A stretch of 64,000 bases of DNA from Mesorhizobium sp. AR02 (lineage in GTDB: Bacteria > Pseudomonadota > Alphaproteobacteria > Rhizobiales > Rhizobiaceae), in contig NZ_CP080531.1 of NCBI RefSeq assembly GCF_024746835.1, positions 6,964,001-7,028,000 of the forward strand, given 5' to 3'. The position numbers were made by a program, and so were the translations under genes. The notes beneath the pieces were generated by a model, which did no database searches, was not told the origin of the DNA, and was given only the letters and a program-made list of their open reading frames with translations. Shown one piece after another: positions 36,442-46,853 of this stretch (its first letter is position 1; every line of letters starts with the position of its first letter).

Positions 36442-37068
36442 ATGACCAAGCCAATCCTCTACGGCGCGGACTACAGCGTTTATGTTCGCATCGCGCGGAT
36501 GGCGCTGGAGGAGAAAGGCATCGACTACGAGCTGGTGCCGCTCGATATCTTCGCTGCTGAAGGCGTCCCCGCGGGGTATCTTGAACACCATCCTTTCGGC
36601 CGCATTCCGGCCTTCGAGCATGACGGGTTCCGCCTCTTCGAGACGAACGCGATTGCCCGCTATGTCGACGAAGCCTTCGACGGCCCGGCGCTGCAGCCTG
36701 CCGATGCGCGCGGCCGTGCCAGGATGGGCCAGATGACAGGCATGCTCGACGCCTATGGCTACCGCGCCATGGTCTGGGACGTTGCCGTCGAGCGGCTGGA
36801 AAAGGCCGAGCCGGATGAGACCCTGATCGCTGGCGGCCTGAGCCAGGCGGAGACCGTGCTGAAAGTGCTGACCTCACTGAAGGCAAAAGGACCTTGGCTG
36901 CTCGGCGACCAGCCGACGCTGGCCGACCTGCACGCCGCACCGATCCTTGCCTATTTCGTCAAGGTTGCCGAAGGGCAAGATTTGCTGGCACGGTTCGCGG
37001 ATATCCAGGATTGGTACGAGCGCGTCGCTGCCCGAGTGAGCTTCGCCAGGACCGAAAAGGCAGATTGA
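36442..37068 (+). CDS. glutathione S-transferase family protein
   Basis: A 208-residue GST. The thioredoxin-like domain starts KPILYGADYSVYVRIARMAL, with HPFGRIPAFEHDGFRLFET carrying the cis-Pro and ETNAIARYVDEAF as the glutathione-gamma-Glu site. The C-terminal helical domain contains LLGDQPTLADLHAAPILAYF, where the N-capping box and conserved Asp are seen. It is cytoplasmic. It stands alone after the icd terminator and converges with the DUF2269 gene. The substrate is unknown. It is only distantly similar to the GST at 17.4 kb. Confidence 0.92.
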   Translation: MTKPILYGADYSVYVRIARMALEEKGIDYELVPLDIFAAEGVPAGYLEHHPFGRIPAFEHDGFRLFETNAIARYVDEAFDGPALQPADARGRARMGQMTGMLDAYGYRAMVWDVAVERLEKAEPDETLIAGGLSQAETVLKVLTSLKAKGPWLLGDQPTLADLHAAPILAYFVKVAEGQDLLARFADIQDWYERVAARVSFARTEKAD

Positions 37069-37102
37069 GCGCCCGCCAGACGAGCCGACAGAAGGCGAAG
37101 GA

Positions 37103-37582
37103 CTAAAAGCCTATCTCGGGCCTGGTGACCATCAGCCACAGGATGGCAAGCACGGCGGCGAAAGCCGGGAAGCCGCAAGCAAACCAGATGCGAAACAGGC
37201 GCTGCTCTTCGGCCGGCAGCGGCGCGTTTTCGATGGCCGCCTGCCGCGCCAGATTCCGGATCCGAATTTGAATCCAGACCACCGGCAGCCAGAACAGACC
37301 GGTCATGACATAAAGCAGCAAAGACAGGACGATCCAGCCTTCGGAGAGCGGCCAGCCGACTGCCTGCGCCAGCAACACGCCGGTGATCGGCTGCACGATG
37401 ACGGCGGTCGCCGTAAAAATGGTGTCGGCGATGACGACCGTGCCCGCGACATGGGCGACGAGATCGGCGCGGCCGGTGCGCTGCGCCATCAGCATGAAGA
37501 AGGCGATACCGGCACCGGTGCCGAACAGAACCGTGGCGCCGATGACATGCGCCCAGCGCAATATGTCAGCCCAGAGGTTCAT
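37103..37582 (-). CDS. DUF2269 family membrane protein
   Basis: A 159-residue membrane protein with four helices (for example ILRWAHVIGATVLFGTGAG and WIVLSLLLYVMTGLFWLPVV) matching the DUF2269 family. The His in RWAHVIGATV is conserved in this family and might bind haem or metal, but this is not shown. The ATG overlaps the stop of the upstream SDR-DoxX gene (ATGA at 37579-37582), so the two are translationally coupled; in other alphaproteobacteria the same pair occurs together as far as I recall. Confidence 0.85.
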   Translation of the reverse strand: MNLWADILRWAHVIGATVLFGTGAGIAFFMLMAQRTGRADLVAHVAGTVVIADTIFTATAVIVQPITGVLLAQAVGWPLSEGWIVLSLLLYVMTGLFWLPVVWIQIRIRNLARQAAIENAPLPAEEQRLFRIWFACGFPAFAAVLAILWLMVTRPEIGF

Positions 37583-38874
37583 CGCTCGTCGAGCACCGCG
37601 AGCGCCACCAGCACCAGGCAAAGCGTGGGGATCGTCTTGACCAGCGGTCCCAGTGGATCAAGCCATAGACCTGGGACAAGAAGCGTCGCCGCCACCAAGT
37701 AGGACAGCGTGATCGCAATCATCGCCAGCAGCGCGCGCCGGGCCAGGGATCGGACCACGACAGCCGTGCCAACGAGGATATCGGCCGCACCTCCGGCCAG
37801 AACCGACAGATGGGCGAAGCTCGCTGACACGCCGTGCGAAACAAGGATATCCGCCGCCGCCTCTTGCCGGATCAGGCCGATGATGCCCGAAACAAGCCAG
37901 AACAGGGAGAGGCAAGCGAAGATGACAGGCTTCGCCAGCCAAAGGCGGGCGAACCATCGTTCCTGGACATTTGCGGGCATGTCGGCCAGCGTTGCTTCCA
38001 GCGGCTGAAGCGGACGGTCGGAAACCTGGTTCCAAACCGCGGCGTTGCCTGTCACGCCGCGCGCCACTGCGGCAAGGGCCGCGCTGCGCAATGGGGACCG
38101 CCAACCAAGAATGCCAAGCATGTCGGCAACGGCGCCCGCCAGCCGGCCGAGAATGGCCGGCATCGGCACGACTCTCGCCGACGGCAGACCAAGCCACGCA
38201 CGCAGGGCCAGCGGAACATCGGCGAGCGGTCTGGCATTGGCTTCGACGAGATCGACGGCAAGTCGGGGCGGTAGCGATCCGGCGACCGCCAGTGACACCG
38301 CTTCGGCAACGTCAGTGACCGATACGGTCTGGATCGGCTGGCGCGGCATGACGGCCGGAACAAAGCCGGGGAATGCCGCAAGGGCGCGCAGAAGTGCCGT
38401 TCCGCCATAGGCGGCGGGCGCGATCACCAGGCCCGGCCGCAGGATGGTCCACTCCAGCGAAGAGCCTGTGACGGCCTTGTCGCCTTGCGCCTTGGTGCTG
38501 AAGAAAGCGTCTGATGAGGTGAGATCGGCGCCGATCGCCGAGATTTGTGCAAAACGGCGCACGCCGGCCTGCTCGCAGGCCGCGACCAGCGCTACCACCG
38601 AGCCGCGATGAATGGCATCGAGGCGGTCGCGCGGGCCGTCCTGCAAGGCGCCCGCCGCATTGACGACCGCGTCGATCCCCGCAACCACCGGCAGCCAATC
38701 TTCAGCGGCAAGCAGTTTCGACATGTCCGCCGCGATCCAGCATACCGCCGGCCGGCGTCGCCCGGCATCCTGGACATCACGACCGAGACCGGTGACATGA
38801 TGACCGTCGCGAAGCAAACGGCCAACGACGGCGTCCCCGATCAAACCATAGCCACCGAGGACGAGAATTTTCAT
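37579..38874 (-). CDS. NAD(P)-binding epimerase-like protein fused to DoxX-like membrane domain
   Basis: A 431-residue two-domain protein. The first about 290 residues are an atypical SDR/NmrA-like Rossmann domain: KILVLGGYGLIGDAVVGRLL with the GxxGxxG motif, VVNAAGALQDGP, and WTILRPGLVIAP. The last about 130 residues contain four membrane helices resembling the DoxX-like domain (LAKPVIFACLSLFWLVSGI, VLAGGAADILVGTAVVV). The cytoplasmic enzyme part is thus tethered to the membrane. The substrate is unknown; related proteins are annotated as NAD(P)-dependent epimerases. It is coupled to the DUF2269 gene and lies 10 nt from the alaS stop. Confidence 0.87.
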   Translation of the reverse strand: MKILVLGGYGLIGDAVVGRLLRDGHHVTGLGRDVQDAGRRRPAVCWIAADMSKLLAAEDWLPVVAGIDAVVNAAGALQDGPRDRLDAIHRGSVVALVAACEQAGVRRFAQISAIGADLTSSDAFFSTKAQGDKAVTGSSLEWTILRPGLVIAPAAYGGTALLRALAAFPGFVPAVMPRQPIQTVSVTDVAEAVSLAVAGSLPPRLAVDLVEANARPLADVPLALRAWLGLPSARVVPMPAILGRLAGAVADMLGILGWRSPLRSAALAAVARGVTGNAAVWNQVSDRPLQPLEATLADMPANVQERWFARLWLAKPVIFACLSLFWLVSGIIGLIRQEAAADILVSHGVSASFAHLSVLAGGAADILVGTAVVVRSLARRALLAMIAITLSYLVAATLLVPGLWLDPLGPLVKTIPTLCLVLVALAVLDER

Positions 38875-38884
38875 GTCGTGGCTT

Positions 38885-41551
38885 TCAGGCGGCTTCGAGT
38901 GCCGCCCTTACAGCCGCAATCGCATCATTGGCCTTCGAGGCATCCGGGCCGCCCGCCTGGGCCATATCTGGCCGGCCGCCGCCACCCTGCCCGCCCAGCG
39001 CGGCGGAGGCCACGCGCACCAGATCGACGGCGCTGAAACGGCTTAACAGATCGTCGGTGACGGCGACGACGACGCTCGCCTTGTTGTCCTCACCGGCGCC
39101 GACGAAGACGACGACGCCGGAACCCAGCGAGGTCTTGCCGGCGTCGGCCAGCGGCTTCAGATCCTTCGGCGAGACGCCGGAGACCGCCTTGCCAAGGAAG
39201 CCGACGCCCGCGACCGTCTCGTTCTCAGACGGCGCACCTGCCGCGGCACCGCCGCCGAGCGCCAGCTTCTTGCGTGCTTCCGTCAGTTCCTTCTCGAGCT
39301 TCTTGCGCTCTTCGAGCAAAGCCTCGACACGCGCCGGCACGTCGGCGGGCGAGATTTTCAGTACGGCTGCCGCGGCCTTCAAGCGCCTGTCCTGCTCGTC
39401 GAGATGTTTGCGCGCCGCCTCGCCGGTCAGCGCCTCGATGCGGCGCACGCCGGCGGCGACCGCGCTGTCGGAGACAACGCGGACCAGGCCGATATCGCCG
39501 GTCGCCCTGACGTGAGTGCCGCCGCAGAGCTCGACGGAATAGGGCCGGTTGGCCTTGGCGCCATGCAGCCCCGTGCCCATCGACACGACGCGTACCTCGT
39601 CGCCATATTTCTCGCCGAACAGCGCCATGGCGCCCTCGGCGATGGCGTCGTCGACCGACATCAGCCGCGTGGTCACCGGGCTGTTCTGCACGACGATCTC
39701 GTTGGCCATGCGCTCGACCTCTTCGAGCTCCTCGGCCGAGATCGGCTTGTTGTGCGAGATGTCGAAGCGCAGGCGCTCCGGTGCGACCAGCGAGCCCTTC
39801 TGCGCGACATGGGTGCCGAGCACCTCGCGCAGCGCCTCGTGGATCAGATGCGTCGCCGAATGGTTCGCCCGCAGCCTGGTGCGGCGTGCATGGTTGACCT
39901 TGAGCTCGACCGCAGCGCCCGTCTTGACGGTGCCGCTTGCCACCTTGCCGAGATGCACGAACAGCCCGTCGGCCTTCTTCTGCGTGTCGGAGATCTCGAT
40001 CGAGAAGCCTTCGCCCGAGATGATCCCTGTGTCGCCCATCTGGCCGCCGGATTCGCCATAGAATGGCGTCTGGTTGACGACCACCGCGACCGCATCGCCC
40101 TTGCCGGCGCTGTCGACGGTCTTGCCGTCCTTGACCAGCGCCTGGATCAGGCCTTCCGCCTGCTCGGTCTCGTAGCCGAGGAACTCGGTGGCGCCGGTCT
40201 GTTCACGCACGGCGAACCACACCGTTTCGGTGGCAGCCTCGCCGGAGCCGGTCCAATGCTTGCGCGCCTCGGCCTTCTGCTGCTCCATCGCATTGGTGAA
40301 GCCGGCAAGATCGACAGAGATGTTGCGCTGACGCAGCGCGTCCTGCGTCAGGTCGAGCGGGAAGCCGTAGGTGTCGTAGAGCTTGAAAGCCGTCTCGCCG
40401 TCCAGCATGTCGCCGGCGTGCAGCGTTTCCGTCGCCTCGGAGAGCAGGCCGAGGCCGCGCACCAGCGTCTTGCGGAAGCGTGTCTCTTCGAGCTTCAGGG
40501 TCTCTGTGATCAGCTGCTCACCGCGCTGCAGTTCGGGATAGGCCTGGCCCATCTCGCGCACCAGCGCCGGCACCAGCTTCCACATCAGCGGCTCGTTCGC
40601 ACCGAGCAGCTGCGCGTGGCGCATGGCGCGGCGCATGATCCGGCGCAGCACATAGCCACGGCCTTCGTTCGACGGCAACACGCCGTCGGCGACCAGGAAG
40701 GAGGACGAGCGCAGATGATCGGCAATAACGCGGTAGGACGCCACCGTTTCCGCATCGGGAGCGCGCCCAAGCGCGGAGGACGCCGCATCGATCAGGTGCC
40801 GGAACAGGTCGGTTTCGAAGACGCTTTCCACGCCTTGCAGGATGGACGCCATGCGCTCCAGGCCCATGCCGGTGTCGATCGATGGACGCGGCAGGTCGAC
40901 GCGCTCCTCCTTCGTCACCTGTTCATATTGCATGAACACCAGGTTCCAGAATTCGAGGAAGCGATCGCCGTCTTCCTCGGGACTGCCGGGAGGACCGCCC
41001 CAGATGTGCTCGCCACGATCGATGAAGATTTCCGAGCACGGCCCGCAAGGACCGGTGTCGCCCATCGCCCAGAAATTGTCCGAGGTCGGGATGCGGATGA
41101 TGCGATCGTCCGAGAAGCCGGCGATCTTCTTCCAGAAGCCGGCCGCCTCGTCGTCCGTGTGATAGACGGTGACCAGCAGCTTGTCCTTCTTCAGCCCGAA
41201 CTCCTTGGTGATGAGATTCCAGGCGAGCTCGATGGCACGCTCCTTGAAATAGTCGCCGAAGGAGAAGTTGCCGAGCATCTCGAAAAAGGTCAGGTGGCGC
41301 GCGGTGTAGCCGACATTGTCGAGGTCGTTGTGCTTGCCGCCGGCGCGAACGCTTTTCTGGGCGGTGGTGGCACGCGAATAGGACCGCTTCTCCAAACCGG
41401 TGAAGACGTTCTTGAACTGCACCATGCCGGCATTGGTGAACATCAATGTCGGATCGTTGCGCGGCACGAGCGGGCTCGAGGCGACGACCTCGTGGCCCTC
41501 CTTGCGGAAATAGTCGAGAAATGTCGACCGGATCTCGTTCACGCCACTCAT
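38885..41551 (-). CDS. alaS: alanyl-tRNA synthetase
   Basis: A full-length 888-residue class II synthetase. The start [20 protein letters not shown] and [19 protein letters not shown] (motif 2 region) define the aminoacylation domain. The editing domain carries the zinc-binding HxxxH in [14 protein letters not shown] and the Cys/His of [17 protein letters not shown]. The C-terminal C-Ala domain ends [16 protein letters not shown], a glycine-rich motif conserved in AlaRS. It is transcribed away from recA with the same orientation; a 268-bp gap with the recA terminator separates them. Confidence 0.98.
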   Translation of the reverse strand: MSGVNEIRSTFLDYFRKEGHEVVASSPLVPRNDPTLMFTNAGMVQFKNVFTGLEKRSYSRATTAQKSVRAGGKHNDLDNVGYTARHLTFFEMLGNFSFGDYFKERAIELAWNLITKEFGLKKDKLLVTVYHTDDEAAGFWKKIAGFSDDRIIRIPTSDNFWAMGDTGPCGPCSEIFIDRGEHIWGGPPGSPEEDGDRFLEFWNLVFMQYEQVTKEERVDLPRPSIDTGMGLERMASILQGVESVFETDLFRHLIDAASSALGRAPDAETVASYRVIADHLRSSSFLVADGVLPSNEGRGYVLRRIMRRAMRHAQLLGANEPLMWKLVPALVREMGQAYPELQRGEQLITETLKLEETRFRKTLVRGLGLLSEATETLHAGDMLDGETAFKLYDTYGFPLDLTQDALRQRNISVDLAGFTNAMEQQKAEARKHWTGSGEAATETVWFAVREQTGATEFLGYETEQAEGLIQALVKDGKTVDSAGKGDAVAVVVNQTPFYGESGGQMGDTGIISGEGFSIEISDTQKKADGLFVHLGKVASGTVKTGAAVELKVNHARRTRLRANHSATHLIHEALREVLGTHVAQKGSLVAPERLRFDISHNKPISAEELEEVERMANEIVVQNSPVTTRLMSVDDAIAEGAMALFGEKYGDEVRVVSMGTGLHGAKANRPYSVELCGGTHVRATGDIGLVRVVSDSAVAAGVRRIEALTGEAARKHLDEQDRRLKAAAAVLKISPADVPARVEALLEERKKLEKELTEARKKLALGGGAAAGAPSENETVAGVGFLGKAVSGVSPKDLKPLADAGKTSLGSGVVVFVGAGEDNKASVVVAVTDDLLSRFSAVDLVRVASAALGGQGGGGRPDMAQAGGPDASKANDAIAAVRAALEAA

Positions 41552-41702
41552 GACTGCTGCCTTTTCGCGAAAACCGCCGGCGCGGCCGGCGGAAACTGGT
41601 CTCTGCTTTCCAGAAATAGATTTGGCCTTTTAGCGGGCACGCCCCAGCCTGTCCAGAAACACGGAATTGGGCCAATCCAGGAGCTTGTCAGCCGTCCGCG
41701 CT

Positions 41703-41742
41703 AGCCAAAAACGAAAACCGCCGGCGCGAAGGCCGGCGGTTT
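41703..41742 (-). terminator. rho-independent terminator of recA
   Basis: On the minus strand the stem AAACCGCCGG/CCGGCGGTTT is followed by TTCGTTTTT, 78 nt after the recA stop. Confidence 0.82.
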
Positions 41743-41819
41743 GAACGCGATACTACAGAACTCAGTTACTTAAGCTTCAGACCATAGACCGGGATTATGG
41801 CCGAACTCCGGCAATTGCC

Positions 41820-42920
<1,101 letters not shown>

Positions 42921-42975
42921 GATACATCACCCCTTGGTCGTCAATGAAGGCCGGACAATCCGTAATCCCTGCCAT

Positions 42976-43004
42976 TTTGTACCTTTTTTGTTCTCGTTTG
43001 GCAA
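42976..43004 (-). promoter_or_regulatory. recA promoter with LexA-box-like operator
   Basis: On the minus strand TTGCCA (43004-42999) and TACAAA (42981-42976) are separated by 17 bp. Between and overlapping them lies GAAC-N7-GTAC (42993-42979), one mismatch from the alphaproteobacterial LexA repeat GAAC/GTTC-N7-GAAC/GTTC. A second near match, GTTC-N7-GTAC, is at 43045-43059. Confidence 0.6.
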
Positions 43005-43201
43005 GAGGGATCAAATATCTGAAAAACAAATGATATCCGGATTTGTTCTTTTTTCGTACCAAGAGATCGAACAGGAACGCATCGCACATTGGGCCAGGCG
43101 GTTCCATTGTTTCGGTCGCCGAATCGCCGCCTTGCATGCGAAAACTCGATTCTGCAGCCTAGCGCTTGTGCGGCTGCAATAACAAAGGGCATATCGCCGG
43201 C

Positions 43202-44146
43202 ATGGTGAAATCCGCAAAGATACTGGCCGTGGGCGGCGCCCATATCGACCGGCGTGGCCAGGTGTCCGGCGCTTACGTGCCGGCCGCGTCCAATCCCGGC
43301 ACGATGCGCGAGGATGTCGGTGGCGGCGTCTTCAACGCGCTGCGCAGCACGGTGCGGCGTGGCGTATCGGGCTCCCTGATGTCGATGCGCGGCGGCGATG
43401 CCGCGGCGGACAGCATTTCGAGAGCCATCGCGCAGGCAGGCATCGCCGATCTGTCAGCGGTCTTCCTCGACCGCACGACGCCGAGCTATACGGCATTGAT
43501 CGACCGCGAGGGCGAGCTGATCGTCGGCTTCGCCGACATGGCGCTGTACGATCTGGCGTTCCCCAAGCAGATGAGGCGCTCCAAGGTCCGCGAGGCGATC
43601 GCTGCCGCCGATGCCATCCTATGCGACGCCAACCTGCCGTCCTCGGCTTTGGAACGGCTGGTTTCGCTTGCCGCCGGCAAGCCGGTGTATGCCATTGCCA
43701 TTTCGCCGGCCAAGGTGGTGCGGCTGATACCGGTGCTTGGCGCGCTGGCGCTGATCTTCATGAACCGGCGCGAGGCCATTGTGCTGGCCGGCGTCGACGC
43801 AAATGCCGCCGAGCGAGATGTCATCGACGGCTTGCGATGCAGCGGTCTTGCCAGCGGCGTCGTCACGGCAGGCAGCGCGCCGGTGCTGGGTTTCGATGAA
43901 GCGGGTGCTTTTTCAATCCTGCCGCCTGCCCCAAGAAAAGTCGCTGACGTCACCGGCGCCGGCGATGCACTGGCGGGCGCGACGATCGCAGCCCTGCTGC
44001 GCGGCCTGCCTTTGCGCCAGGCCTTGCGCGACGGCGTCGCCGCGGCGACGCTTGCCATCGAAAGCGCCGATGCCATTCCCGATTTCACCGCGGCGAGCTT
44101 CGCGGAAGCGCTGGCCCTTGTGCCGGACGCGCAGGAAGTGGCATGA
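43202..44146 (+). CDS. psuK: PfkB-type pseudouridine kinase
   Basis: A 314-residue PfkB-family carbohydrate kinase. The N-terminus AKILAVGGAHIDRRGQVSG and the C-terminal anion-hole motif DVTGAGDALAGA mark the family, with the Asp of GAGD as catalytic base. It is assigned as pseudouridine kinase because psuG follows 75 nt downstream and the HIDR/NPGT N-terminal pattern is typical of PsuK. PsuK phosphorylates pseudouridine, and PsuG then splits it to uracil and ribose 5-phosphate. The start is ATG 43202; it is divergent from recA. Confidence 0.88.
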   Translation: MVKSAKILAVGGAHIDRRGQVSGAYVPAASNPGTMREDVGGGVFNALRSTVRRGVSGSLMSMRGGDAAADSISRAIAQAGIADLSAVFLDRTTPSYTALIDREGELIVGFADMALYDLAFPKQMRRSKVREAIAAADAILCDANLPSSALERLVSLAAGKPVYAIAISPAKVVRLIPVLGALALIFMNRREAIVLAGVDANAAERDVIDGLRCSGLASGVVTAGSAPVLGFDEAGAFSILPPAPRKVADVTGAGDALAGATIAALLRGLPLRQALRDGVAAATLAIESADAIPDFTAASFAEALALVPDAQEVA

Positions 44147-44221
44147 GACCGGCAAATTCATAACGCCGCAGTGTTGCCGAGTGCCCCGATGGATGCGCCG
44201 CACCGCGAATTGGAGATCCAG

Positions 44222-45139
44222 ATGACCCCGGAAACCGCCCGCCCCTTCATCGATATCCACGCGCCAGTGGCGCAGGCTCTGGCCGCCGGACGGCCGGTGG
44301 TGGCGCTGGAAAGCACCATCATCACCCATGGCATGCCCTATCCCGACAATGGCGCCATGGCGGCAGATGTCGAAAAGATCATCAGCGACGGCGGCGCCGT
44401 GCCGGCGACGATCGCCGTGGTCGGCGGCCGCGTCAAGATCGGCCTGTCCGATGGCGAGCGCGAATCGCTCGCCATGACCGGTGACGCCATGAAGCTGTCG
44501 CGCGCCGACCTCGGCTTCGCCGTGGCGCAAGGCCGCACCGGCGGCACGACAGTCGCCGCCACGATGATCGCAGCTGAAATGGTCGGGATAAAAGTGTTCG
44601 CCACCGGCGGCATTGGCGGCGTGCACAAGGGTGCGGAAAAGAGTTTTGATATCTCGGCCGATCTCGACGAACTGGCACGCACGCCGGTCATCGTCGTCTC
44701 GGCCGGCGCCAAGGCGATCCTCGATATCGAAAAGACGCTGGAGGTTCTGGAAACGCGCGGCGTGCCTGTTGTCGGTCATGGCTGCGAGACCATGCCGGCG
44801 TTCTGGTCGCGGCAGTCGCCCTTCCGCGCGCCGCTGACCCTGCACACCCCAGAAGAGATCGCGCATTTCTACCGGACGCGACTGGCACTGGGGCTTGGCG
44901 GCGGCATGCTGATCGCCAACCCGGTGCCCGAGAATCACGAAATCCCGGCAGAAGAGATGGCCGGCTATATCGAAGCGGCGCAAAAGGCCGCCGAGGCACT
45001 CAACGTGACCGGCAAGGCGGTGACACCGTTCCTGCTGGGAAAAATCCTCGAACTGACCGGCGGCCGGAGCCTGAAGACCAACATTGCGCTGGTCGAAAAC
45101 AATGCGCGGCTGGCGGCGAGGATTGCGAAGGCGCTGTAG
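44222..45139 (+). CDS. psuG: pseudouridine-5'-phosphate glycosidase
   Basis: A 305-residue PsuG, which breaks the C-C glycosidic bond of pseudouridine 5'-phosphate using a Lys Schiff base and a metal ion. Conserved blocks are VVALESTIITHGMPYPDN near residue 24, AVPATIAVVGGRVKIGLS, KVFATGGIGGVHKGAEKSFDISADL (given in parts of a family signature), NPVPENHEIP and TPFLLGKILELTGGRSLKTN. It closely follows psuK, forming a two-gene pathway for recycling modified RNA nucleoside. ATG 44189 is an alternative start. Confidence 0.95.
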   Translation: MTPETARPFIDIHAPVAQALAAGRPVVALESTIITHGMPYPDNGAMAADVEKIISDGGAVPATIAVVGGRVKIGLSDGERESLAMTGDAMKLSRADLGFAVAQGRTGGTTVAATMIAAEMVGIKVFATGGIGGVHKGAEKSFDISADLDELARTPVIVVSAGAKAILDIEKTLEVLETRGVPVVGHGCETMPAFWSRQSPFRAPLTLHTPEEIAHFYRTRLALGLGGGMLIANPVPENHEIPAEEMAGYIEAAQKAAEALNVTGKAVTPFLLGKILELTGGRSLKTNIALVENNARLAARIAKAL

Positions 45140-45154
45140 GAGCTGCCAAGAAAG

Positions 45155-45310
45155 TCCCCCTCACCCGGATTGCCAAGACCGAATTGCAAAGAGCAATTCG
45201 GGGCAATCCGACCTCTCCCCGAGGCGAGAGGAGCTGCCGGCGATGATGCTCGTCTCTTCTCCCCTCGGGGAGAAGGTGGCCGCGAAGCGGCCGGATGAGG
45301 GGGCGGCCTC
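45155..45310. repeat. RIME-like palindromic intergenic mosaic element
   Basis: It contains two nested palindromes: CGGATTGCC...GGCAATCCG around CGAATTGC/GCAATTCG, then TCTCCCC/GGGGAGA with GGCCGC/GCGGCC and a CCGGATGAGGGGG end. The pattern matches rhizobial RIME-type elements. It lies between psuG and IS copy 2. Confidence 0.7.
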
Positions 45311-45340
45311 GACGTGCCCCCTCGATAGCAGCCAGCGCTA

Positions 45341-46844
45341 GCAGGCTGTTGAAGAAGTGCTGGCGCGGTTGTTTGGAGCGTGATTCACTTCTCCCCGGAT
45401 GATTTGGGGATTTGTGGATGCGCGGCTCGGACGAACGGACAGGCTCTCTGTTTTCGTATGTCGATCTTGAGGCGCGGGTTCGACGTGATCATCCGCTGCG
45501 GGTGATACGGGAGATCGTTAACGCGGCTCTTGTCGCGATGGATGGCGATTTTGCGGTGCTTTATCCACCCGGGCTCGGCCGCCCGTCGATCGCCCCGGAA
45601 CGGTTGCTGCGTGCGATGCTGTTGCAGGCCTTCTACGGCATTCGTTCGGAACGTCAGTTGATGGAGCGGATGGAGTTTGATCTTCTGTTTCGCTGGTTCG
45701 TGGGGCTTGGCGTTGACGATCCGGCCTGGGATCATTCGAGCTTCACCAAGAACCGGGATCGGCTGTTGGAAGGTGAGATCGCGGCAAAGTTTCTGCGCGC
45801 TGTGCTGGCGCAGCCAAAGGTGAAGCGGCTTTTGTCGTCGGATCACTTCTCGGTGGACGGGACGCTGATCGAGGCCTGGGCTTCGATCAAGAGCTTCCGC
45901 CGCAAAGACGGAGACGACAACGGTCCGGATGGAGCAGGTCGCAATGCCGAGCGTGGCTTTCATAAGGAGAAGCGCTCCAACGACACACACCAGAGCACGA
46001 GCGACCCGCAGGCGCGGCTCTACAAGAAGGGCGACGGGCAGCCGGCGAAGCTCTGCTACATGGGGCATGCGCTGATGGAGAACCGCCATGGGCTGGCGGT
46101 CGATGGCGGCATCACCCAGGCCACGGGCACGAGCGAGCGTGATGCCGCGCTCGCCATGTTGGACCGCAGACCGTCGCGGCGGCGCATCACACTGGGTGCC
46201 GACAAGGCCTATGACGTGCGCGCTTTCATCAGGGATCTGCGCGAGCGCAAGATCACGCCGCACATCGCCATCGACGGCCATCTGAGCAAAACCGGCAAGC
46301 CTCGCGTGACGGCGATCGATGGTCGCACGCGCTCCCATGCCGGCTATGCGGTCAGCCAGCGCTGCCGCAAGCGGATCGAAGAAGTGTTTGGCTGGATCAA
46401 GGCCTCGGCCGGCATGGCCAAGGTCAAGCTGCGAGGATGCGCCCGTGTGGGCGCGGCCTTCACCTTGAACCTGGCGGCCTACAATCTGGTCCGCTTGCCC
46501 AAGCTGCTGGCAGCGCCGGTATGAGCCTCACCGGCCGCTGGCGGATTGTCGCGATGCCCGACTATGTCGAGGACTATCGCGACATGATGGAGCCCGCCTA
46601 CATTGAGTTCGCGGCCGATGGCTCCGGGGAATTCGCCTTCGGCTGCGTCACTGGTCAGATATTCGGCGCGGGCGACGGCAACGATGTCGCCTTCTCCTGG
46701 CAAGGCAATGACGAAATGGACGAAGCCCAGGGCAATGGCTGGGCTGAAATCCAACCAGACGGCTCCATCAACGGACAAATCTGCTTCCATGGCGGCGACG
46801 AAGCTGACTTCGTCGCTCGCAAGTGCACTTCTTCAACAGCCTGC
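45341..46844 (+). mobile_element. IS5-superfamily insertion sequence, copy 2 (1504 bp)
   Basis: It has the same length and structure as the element at 19138-20641, in the opposite orientation. Terminal inverted repeats of at least 20 bp (GCAGGCTGTTGAAGAAGTGC) are perfect in this copy. It is flanked by CTA and TAG, consistent with insertion at a CTAG (YTAR) site and duplication of TA. Its right end lies 9 nt from the stop codon of the TfoX-like gene, which is intact. Confidence 0.9.
45418..46524 (+). CDS. IS5-superfamily transposase (copy 2)
   Basis: A 368-residue DDE transposase, nearly identical to that of copy 1 (four differing residues: S for L near the start, G for E after GPDGA, V for I in YNLVRL, and V for A at the C-terminus). 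The catalytic residues are in SVDGTLIEAW, GADKAYDVRAF and EEVFGWIK. It is complete and probably functional. It overlaps the passenger gene by ATGA at 46521-46524. Confidence 0.93.
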   Translation: MRGSDERTGSLFSYVDLEARVRRDHPLRVIREIVNAALVAMDGDFAVLYPPGLGRPSIAPERLLRAMLLQAFYGIRSERQLMERMEFDLLFRWFVGLGVDDPAWDHSSFTKNRDRLLEGEIAAKFLRAVLAQPKVKRLLSSDHFSVDGTLIEAWASIKSFRRKDGDDNGPDGAGRNAERGFHKEKRSNDTHQSTSDPQARLYKKGDGQPAKLCYMGHALMENRHGLAVDGGITQATGTSERDAALAMLDRRPSRRRITLGADKAYDVRAFIRDLRERKITPHIAIDGHLSKTGKPRVTAIDGRTRSHAGYAVSQRCRKRIEEVFGWIKASAGMAKVKLRGCARVGAAFTLNLAAYNLVRLPKLLAAPV

Positions 46845-46847
46845 TAG
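46521..46847 (+). CDS. IS passenger protein, translationally coupled to transposase (copy 2)
   Basis: A 108-residue protein, the counterpart of 19135-19461, with four changes (T4, ND for SN, N for T). It starts MSLTGRWRIVAMPDYVEDY and contains FSWQGNDEMDEAQGNGWAEI and NGQICFHGGDEADF. The ATG overlaps the transposase stop, and the end of the gene runs through the right inverted repeat. The stop TAG uses the flanking TA target bases plus the next G. Conservation of an intact frame in both copies suggests selection. The passenger has proportionally more amino-acid changes than the transposase. Function is unknown. Confidence 0.7.
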   Translation: MSLTGRWRIVAMPDYVEDYRDMMEPAYIEFAADGSGEFAFGCVTGQIFGAGDGNDVAFSWQGNDEMDEAQGNGWAEIQPDGSINGQICFHGGDEADFVARKCTSSTAC

Positions 46848-46853
46848 GTCAAA

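Noticed and set aside
39404..41704. A 766-codon open frame on the plus strand opposite alaS
   Set aside because: It is the mirror of alaS in GC-rich DNA; its translation is low-complexity and has no domain, while alaS is complete and conserved.
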